Below, piece by piece: positions 57,854-64,000 of a stretch of 64,000 bases of DNA. The notes below the pieces were generated by a model. The model was not told the origin of the DNA. It saw only the letters and a program-made list of their open reading frames with translations, and did not search any database. The stretch comes from Vacuolonema iberomarrocanum LEGE 07170 (lineage in GTDB: Bacteria > Cyanobacteriota > Cyanobacteriia > Elainellales > Elainellaceae): contig JADEXA010000044.1 in the NCBI GenBank assembly GCA_015207365.1, positions 1-64,000 of the forward strand, read 5' to 3'. A program made the translations under genes and the position numbers. Each line of letters begins with the position of its first letter. Within the stretch, counting starts at the first letter, position 1.

Positions 57854-60650
57854 CCCAACCGAATGGGTTAATTCGGAATAGTTGGAAACTGCTTCCGCTG
57901 TCTCGCAATGCGCTGATACAGATTGGCGATGCCCAACCGAATGGGTTAATTCGGAATAGTTGGAAACTAGCCGGATAACAATTCCGGCCAATCGCAGGGG
58001 GATTCTTCGATTGCTCCCAACCGAATGGGTTAATTCGGAATAGTTGGAAACTCAGCCGTAACGCCATCCACCTCAGAGCCTCCCGTCTTCCCAACCGAAT
58101 GGGTTAATTCGGAATAGTTGGAAACGATTTCTTGAGCCAGGTCAATGATAGCTCTAGAGCATCGGTAGTTCCCAACCGAATGGGTTAATTCGGAATAGTT
58201 GGAAACAGTCCAATGAAGCTCAGCCACGGGCAACGATCTACAATCCCAACCGAATGGGTTAATTCGGAATAGTTGGAAACTAACGATCGCGATCGTTGCT
58301 TTAGCCCTAGTCCATAGTCCCAACCGAATGGGTTAATTCGGAATAGTTGGAAACAATAAATCCATCAAGTCTACTCTTGTGGCATAGACTCCAAGGCTAC
58401 CCAACCGAATGGGTTAATTCGGAATAGTTGGAAACATCTGATTCTTATAAGTCTAAGGGACACAGCCAAAGGAGTTTCCCCAACCGAATGGGTTAATTCG
58501 GAATAGTTGGAAACATTTACCCAATGCTGACCCATAAAGCTATCCCAGCGAAGGACACCCAACCGAATGGGTTAATTCGGAATAGTTGGAAACCACGTTC
58601 GTAATTAAAAGCTCTAGGCATTGCGACAGGATCGGCTCCCCAACCGAATGGGTTAATTCGGAATAGTTGGAAACGTCTAGGGATCTGCCGAAAGGCGTTG
58701 ACCCGTCCACTGTCACCCCAACCGAATGGGTTAATTCGGAATAGTTGGAAACATGGTGCACAGAGCGCTAGGCTTGAGGTCTTTGGCGGATTTGAGATCC
58801 CCAACCGAATGGGTTAATTCGGAATAGTTGGAAACTAGGCGCTGTTGACTGCCGCGATCGCCGCTTTAGCAGTGCCCAACCGAATGGGTTAATTCGGAAT
58901 AGTTGGAAACACCAGCCTGCGACCCTGACCTGCTGACGATTTTCTGCCCTACCCAACCGAATGGGTTAATTCGGAATAGTTGGAAACACCATTGAAGCAG
59001 CAGCGATCGCTCTATATGAGCAGGTTTTAGATACCCAACCGAATGGGTTAATTCGGAATAGTTGGAAACAATCCAGCCATTTAATTGTTTACCATGGCCT
59101 CCCCAAAAAGCCCCAACCGAATGGGTTAATTCGGAATAGTTGGAAACACGATATCGTCAATACCGAATGAGCACTCAACGTCCTCCGTCAACCCAACCGA
59201 ATGGGTTAATTCGGAATAGTTGGAAACCGTCACCCATGAATGTGTCTTATTGGAATCGATGTGCTACCCCCAACCGAATGGGTTAATTCGGAATAGTTGG
59301 AAACCGGAAAAGCTCCTCTTGTTTGCTTAGTTGCTGTTCTTCTAATCCCAACCGAATGGGTTAATTCGGAATAGTTGGAAACCTGGGAACTTTTCCGGGT
59401 ATTTAAGCTGAAACTTGCGCTTAGGCTTCCCAACCGAATGGGTTAATTCGGAATAGTTGGAAACTCCTTCGCATCCCAGATAGGGGCAAAAGCTGATTCG
59501 GTGTTCCCAACCGAATGGGTTAATTCGGAATAGTTGGAAACTCAAAGCTAGCGCAATCAAAGGATCTATTCCCTGGTTTGAACCCCAACCGAATGGATTA
59601 ATTCGGAATAGTTGGAAACTATTATATAGTGAATAATTTATTAGTTTATTTTCTATGTTCAACCCAACCGAATGGGTTAATTCGGAATAGTTGGAAACTG
59701 CGGACAAGATATATTTCATCCCATCCTTACGAATAACCAATGCCCAACCGAATGGGTTAATTCGGAATAGTTGGAAACACGTCATTACGCATACTGTCGA
59801 ACATTCCTGATTCGACAAGTTCACCCAACCGAATGGGTTAATTCGGAATAGTTGGAAACGTCCCATAGATAAACACCTATTTTACCTCCTCCCATCCCAA
59901 CCGAATGGGTTAATTCGGAATAGTTGGAAACCCGACTCTGCAAGATCAAGAGTCTTGCATTCTTGCACTGCCACTCCCAACCGAATGGGTTAATTCGGAA
60001 TAGTTGGAAACGATTTCCTCGCCGTTGAACACGAAATAGGTTGAGCCAGCACGCCCAACCGAATGGGTTAATTCGGAACAGTTGGAAACCAACGTCTCGT
60101 TAGAGATCTCGCTGGAGAAATCCTGCGCTTGGAGCCCAACCGAATGGGTTAATTCGGAATAGTTGGAAACTGAAGTTCTTCCGAGCTAGCGTTTGCCGGG
60201 ATCAAGCTCCCGAACCCCAACCGAATGGGTTAATTCGGAATAGTTGGAAACGTCCTTCTGCTTAGCCAGCATTGACCAGTCAGGATGGCACAACATTCCC
60301 AACCGAATGGGTTAATTCGGAATAGTTGGAAACTCCTTCTCGGGATTCAAAGGTAGAAGAGTTCTCGATTACGCCCAACCGAATAGGTTAATTCGGAATA
60401 GTTGGAAACGCGAGGTGAATCGGCAGATTGAGGGGGTATCTGGAGATAGAAACCCAACCGAATGGGTTAATTCGGAATAGTTGGAAACCGGAAAAGTTGC
60501 AGCCTCGCTAGTCATTACCGTTCTCCCCCAACCCAACCGAATGGGTTAATTCGGAATAGTTGGAAATATGTCAGGGCATCCGAAAAACTGACCGTAGAAT
60601 CCTACTTCAGGCCGCTTCACTAAGAAGCTTAATTCGGAATAGTTGGCAAC
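57854..60650 (+). CRISPR. CRISPR array 1, 35 repeats plus one decayed
   Basis: 36-bp repeat beginning CCCAACCG and ending GTTGGAAAC (internal stem CCGAAT...ATTCGG). I count 35 repeats from 57854 to 60567; spacers are 36-48 bp. The 35th ends GGAAAT. A 36th at about 60615-60650 keeps only the 3' half (TTAATTCGGAATAGTTGGCAAC region). The decayed right end and left leader show transcription on the plus strand; the 3' GGAAAC gives a crRNA handle close to the ATTGAAAC type. Variant repeats at 59584 (GGATT), 60054 (GAACAG) and 60374 (GAATAGG). Confidence 0.97.
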
Positions 60651-60758
60651 TTTTCCAGCTAGATGTTTGCTGGCTGCAATGTATGAATCCTGCTCCTTTG
60701 CCGGGTGGTTCAATTTGGTAAAGGAGTTTTGCCTCTGCAACATTGCAATGTGTGCATC

Positions 60759-61154
60759 TCAGGGAACAAACAACCGCCTGCATCCTCTGTAGGCATCAAC
60801 ATCCAGAACAATCTCCAGCAGCCGATCCACACAGCGATCGCGATACCCTGCATCTGTCAGAATGCGGTCTGCATTGCTAATGGTCACGATGGGTAGGGCG
60901 ATCGCCGTGTTTTCTTCTCGGATGACTTGCTCTAACGAATCCTGCCCTTTCATGCTCCGATTGGCCGTTAGCAAGATCAGTTGCTCGGCTTGGGCAAACC
61001 GCCAAACGATGCGATCGCTACTGGCAATGGGGAGGTCTGCCGCTGCGAAGGTGATGAACTGGATAGGGAGGAGGTCTAGCCAACCCAGACTAGCGATTCG
61101 TCCCGCCAACAGCAGGGCATGGCCTTCGAGATTGTGGTCAACCAAAAACCGCAT
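60759..61154 (-). CDS. PIN-like toxin of a VapBC/DUF5615-type pair
   Basis: 131 aa, opening MRFLVDHNLEGHALLLAGRIASLGW, the D-containing first strand of PIN-like toxins, with EQLILLTANRSMKGQDSLEQVI and a C-terminal Asp (VLDVDAYRG). Likely RNase toxin. Overlaps its antitoxin by one base (TAATG). Lies between the two CRISPR arrays, transcribed against them. Confidence 0.75.
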   Translation of the reverse strand: MRFLVDHNLEGHALLLAGRIASLGWLDLLPIQFITFAAADLPIASSDRIVWRFAQAEQLILLTANRSMKGQDSLEQVIREENTAIALPIVTISNADRILTDAGYRDRCVDRLLEIVLDVDAYRGCRRLFVP

Positions 61155-61537
61155 TAGGGCGACTCGTGCATAGCCTGATGCGCCGCCTTTTGGGCTTTTA
61201 GCTTGGCCCAGGCGATCGCCATCTCTGGTTGGGGCGGAGCCGTTGCAAGGCGATCGATGAGGGCTCGATTTTGCGCCTCATAATAGTGCCGCAGTTCCTC
61301 GGCCTCTTGCAGCACGGTTTGGTACTCGGCTTCAACGGCGTCTCGATGGGCGTCGATGTAGGCAAGTGCAGCCGTCATTTGCTCCGGGGTCAGGTTAAAC
61401 AACCCCCGAATGAACGCGGGTGGATAGTGCGCCTTCACATAGTCCATCACATCGTAGAGGGTGATGCGCGTGTTGGCGATCGTCAGCCCTCGCTCGGTGC
61501 GGATGATAGCGGTGGAGTTATGGGAAGCCGGAGTCAT
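61154..61537 (-). CDS. DUF433-type antitoxin
   Basis: Antitoxin candidate, start at ATG 61537 (MTPASHNSTAII); a TTG at 61552 would add 5 residues. Central DUF433-like HTH: RTERGLTIANTRITLYDVMDYVKAHYPPAFIRGLFNLTPEQM, then a long helical tail with many Glu/Ala. First gene of the pair, coupled to the toxin. It may help keep this CRISPR region in the genome (inference). Confidence 0.78.
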   Translation of the reverse strand: MTPASHNSTAIIRTERGLTIANTRITLYDVMDYVKAHYPPAFIRGLFNLTPEQMTAALAYIDAHRDAVEAEYQTVLQEAEELRHYYEAQNRALIDRLATAPPQPEMAIAWAKLKAQKAAHQAMHESP

Positions 61538-61713
61538 GGTGCGATCGTTCAATGTCTACCCAGGTTCTATCGTAGCTCGAATGTCTCACACCACGAACGG
61601 TAGAAGCAGGGTATTCATCAGTCCATCACGCCATTGTTCCTAACAGCTTGACCCACCAAAATCAAACATCCAGACACCAAAATTGAAATACTAAGATGGC
61701 AAAAATGTTGTTA

Positions 61714-61909
61714 GTTTGCGATCGCCTAGACACATAACGCCGATCGGCTGAAACCCGCATTCTTTCGTTCTAATGTGTCTACGCCAGACACAGCAAGGCT
61801 TTCAGCCCACAGATCTGGGCGTCGGCCCCCTGTAGAAGCCTGCCAAAATGCTAATGTGTCTTTGTAGGGGGTCAAAACCCCCTGCCCATCTGGTCTCCAG
61901 ATCGGCGCA
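61714..61909 (+). promoter_or_regulatory. CRISPR leader 2
   Basis: 196 bp, aligned without gaps to leader 1; differences cluster in the repeat-distal half. Same three hairpins, including AGGGGGT-CAAA-ACCCCCT (61866-61883). Probably a duplication of leader 1. Confidence 0.85.
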
Positions 61910-64000
61910 CCCAACCGAATGGGTTAATTCGGAATAGTTGGAAACAAGCCCCGCTGCATTGCCAATGGCGCAGCACGCATCACGTCCGCGACGCCCAACC
62001 GAATGGGTTAATTCGGAATAGTTGGAAACGGTGATTCCATCGCCGCCGTACTGGACACCCAAAATCCCGTAGACCCAACCGAATGGGTTAATTCGGAATA
62101 GTTGGAAACGTTCGTAGGGGCTTAACCTGTCGCCCATGCGATCCACCCAACCGAATGGGTTAATTCGGAATAGTTGGAAACCTAATTAAACCTTCTTGTA
62201 AAGCCATTCCAGTAGTATTAGCCCAACCGAATGGGTTAATTCGGAATAGTTGGAAACGAGGACGCGACGCTGTTCGCATGGGCGACGGCAGCGGCGATCG
62301 CCCAACCGAATGGGTTAATTCGGAATAGTTGGAAACACGACAGTACGAGAAGCACACGAACATATGAACTTACCCACACCCAACCGAATGGGTTAATTCG
62401 GAATAGTTGGAAACTCGCCCAAACTTGGGGCACAAACACGTCGATTTGACCCAACCGAATGGGTTAATTCGGAATAGTTGGAAACCTGAATGTTACAGTA
62501 TTGAACAGTCGCTTAAACACCACAATGGGGTTGCCCAACCGAATGGGTTAATTCGGAATAGTTGGAAACTCTCGTGCGGGAATGTTTTGTAAGTTAGGTT
62601 TGCTTGAACCCAACCGAATGGGTTAATTCGGAATAGTTGGAAACTGGAACGAGTAATCAGTTCCATTCGGAAAAATATCAGCACCCAACCGAATGGGTTA
62701 ATTCGGAATAGTTGGAAACCCTCTCAGCCACTTCTCAAGGGTGGCGAGATCATCGATCCCCTCCCAACCGAATGGGTTAATTCGGAATAGTTGGAAACTA
62801 GATGGTATCTGGGGTGTTGGTTCATGAGGTCGATCATATACCCAACCGAATGGGTTAATTCGGAATAGTTGGAAACTCCCCCCAGTTCTGCGAATGGATG
62901 ATGGGGTTTCCGATCGGATTCCCAACCGAATGGGTTAATTCGGAATAGTTGGAAACAGAGTTGGGAAATTTGCCATGCCTGTCGCGTAATAATCAACACC
63001 CAACCGAATGGGTTAATTCGGAATAGTTGGAAACCAGCCAAGTTTTTTGAACTCGATAGAGCTGAGAACCAAACCCCCAACCGAATGGGTTAATTCGGAA
63101 TAGTTGGAAACCCTTCAGACAAAAAACGTAGATCAATTGTGTTGCCCGCTGCAACCCAACCGAATGGGTTAATTCGGAATAGTTGGAAACCCTTAGACAG
63201 AGCGACGGCAGAAATTCCACGAGCGCCCAACCGAATGGGTTAATTCGGAATAGTTGGAAACCTTCTCCGCAGCATTTTTCATGGTGTTTTCAATTTGTTC
63301 CCAGTCGCCCAACCGAATGGGTTAATTCGGAATAGTTGGAAACCTTCTGGAGAAATCTTGCGCTTGGAGAGACTCCAACACCTGCTCGCCCAACCGAATG
63401 GGTTAATTCGGAATAGTTGGAAACCCTTACGGGCAACGTTGCCCTTGAATTCATCCTCTTCAGATAGGCCCAACCGAATGGGTTAATTCGGAATAGTTGG
63501 AAACTGTTGGTGCTGGTACTGTGGGCTGTGGGACAATGTAAGCCCAACCGAATGGGTTATTCGGAATAGTTGGAAACCACAGTCGAGTAGTTTGTACTCG
63601 ATGTCTTTGTCTACGCCTATGCCCAACCGAATGGGTTAATTCGGAATAGTTGGAAACCTGAGCATCCTGAGCACCTATCACAAGATCGAGCTGAACACCC
63701 AACCGAATGGGTTAATTCGGAATAGTTGGAAACTATGCGATTAGAGAATCAAACCCAGAGACACCTTTTTCTTGGATCCCAACCGAATGGGTTAATTCGG
63801 AATAGTTGGAAACCAATAGCTTTACAAACTCTTGAATTTGTTGAACGGTGAGATTCCCAACCGAATGGGTTAATTCGGAATAGTTGGAAACTTGGAATGA
63901 GTTATTTATACAATCATTTTTACCTTCTTTATACCCAACCGAATGGGTTAATTCGGAATAGTTGGAAACTACGCATGGCTTTATCTGTTGGTAGTTTATT
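61910..64000 (+). CRISPR. CRISPR array 2, at least 27 repeats, runs off the window
   Basis: Same 36-bp repeat and orientation as array 1. I count 27 repeats from 61910 to 63969, spacers 35-48 bp, then a cut spacer to the window end. One repeat (63543-63577) lost a base (GGGTTATTCGG). No decay at the visible end, so the array continues beyond the window. Confidence 0.97.

Noticed and set aside
57816..63702. Minus-strand ORFs full of repeated FQLFRINPFGW or VSNYSELTHSVG
   Set aside because: They are translations of the CRISPR repeat; every array gives such open frames.

Overview
The window reads as chromosomal DNA of a cyanobacterium, probably filamentous. The HIP1 octamer GCGATCGC recurs throughout, the housekeeping genes are cyanobacterial in style (class I aldolase, PstS/PstC-PstA, UbiD, MscS), and intergenic DNA is full of palindromic repeats and MITE-like elements. 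No species is claimed.

Layout. (1) 1-14.4 kb: accessory DNA that looks like a decayed sedentary chromosomal integron. A divergent integron integrase (14425-15393, + strand, one in-frame TAA) faces minus-strand cassette-type genes: GST, AraC regulator, VOC protein, three unknowns, a frameshifted methyltransferase. Several attC-like sites (GTCTAAC/GGCTAAC ... GTTAGRY) lie between them, one split by a 162-bp MITE with a 6-bp target duplication. A PutP symporter sits inside the region. (2) 15.4-39.4 kb: mostly ordinary genes: a fused PstC-PstA permease with a metallophosphoesterase and PstS, an MscS channel, an ECF41 sigma factor next to an azoreductase, aldolase, a glycosyltransferase, DJ-1/TetR, a subtilase, UbiD, FkbM. 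(3) 39.7-64 kb: a defence island. It begins at a 3' fragment of tRNA-Arg(UCU), a typical integration scar, followed by an XRE-like regulator and a complete three-gene Shango-type system (TerB-like, BrxD-like ATPase, DEAD/DEAH helicase). Next is a type III-B CRISPR-Cas locus: cas10-cmr3-cmr4-cmr5-(cmr6-cmr1 fusion) on the minus strand, and divergently a membrane CARF protein, a reverse transcriptase-Cas1 fusion, cas2, and two arrays with the same 36-bp repeat (35 repeats plus one decayed; at least 27 repeats running off the window). A DUF433/PIN-like toxin-antitoxin pair lies between the arrays.

How it may work: RT-Cas1/Cas2 can acquire spacers from RNA or DNA. Cas10 keeps the GGDD cyclase motif but has no visible HD nuclease domain, so immunity probably depends on cyclic oligoadenylate activating the two-TM CARF protein at the membrane (Cam1-like logic, unproven for this architecture). 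No cas6 is visible, so repeat processing must come from elsewhere. cmr3 carries a one-base frameshift, so either interference is broken or the assembly has an error there.
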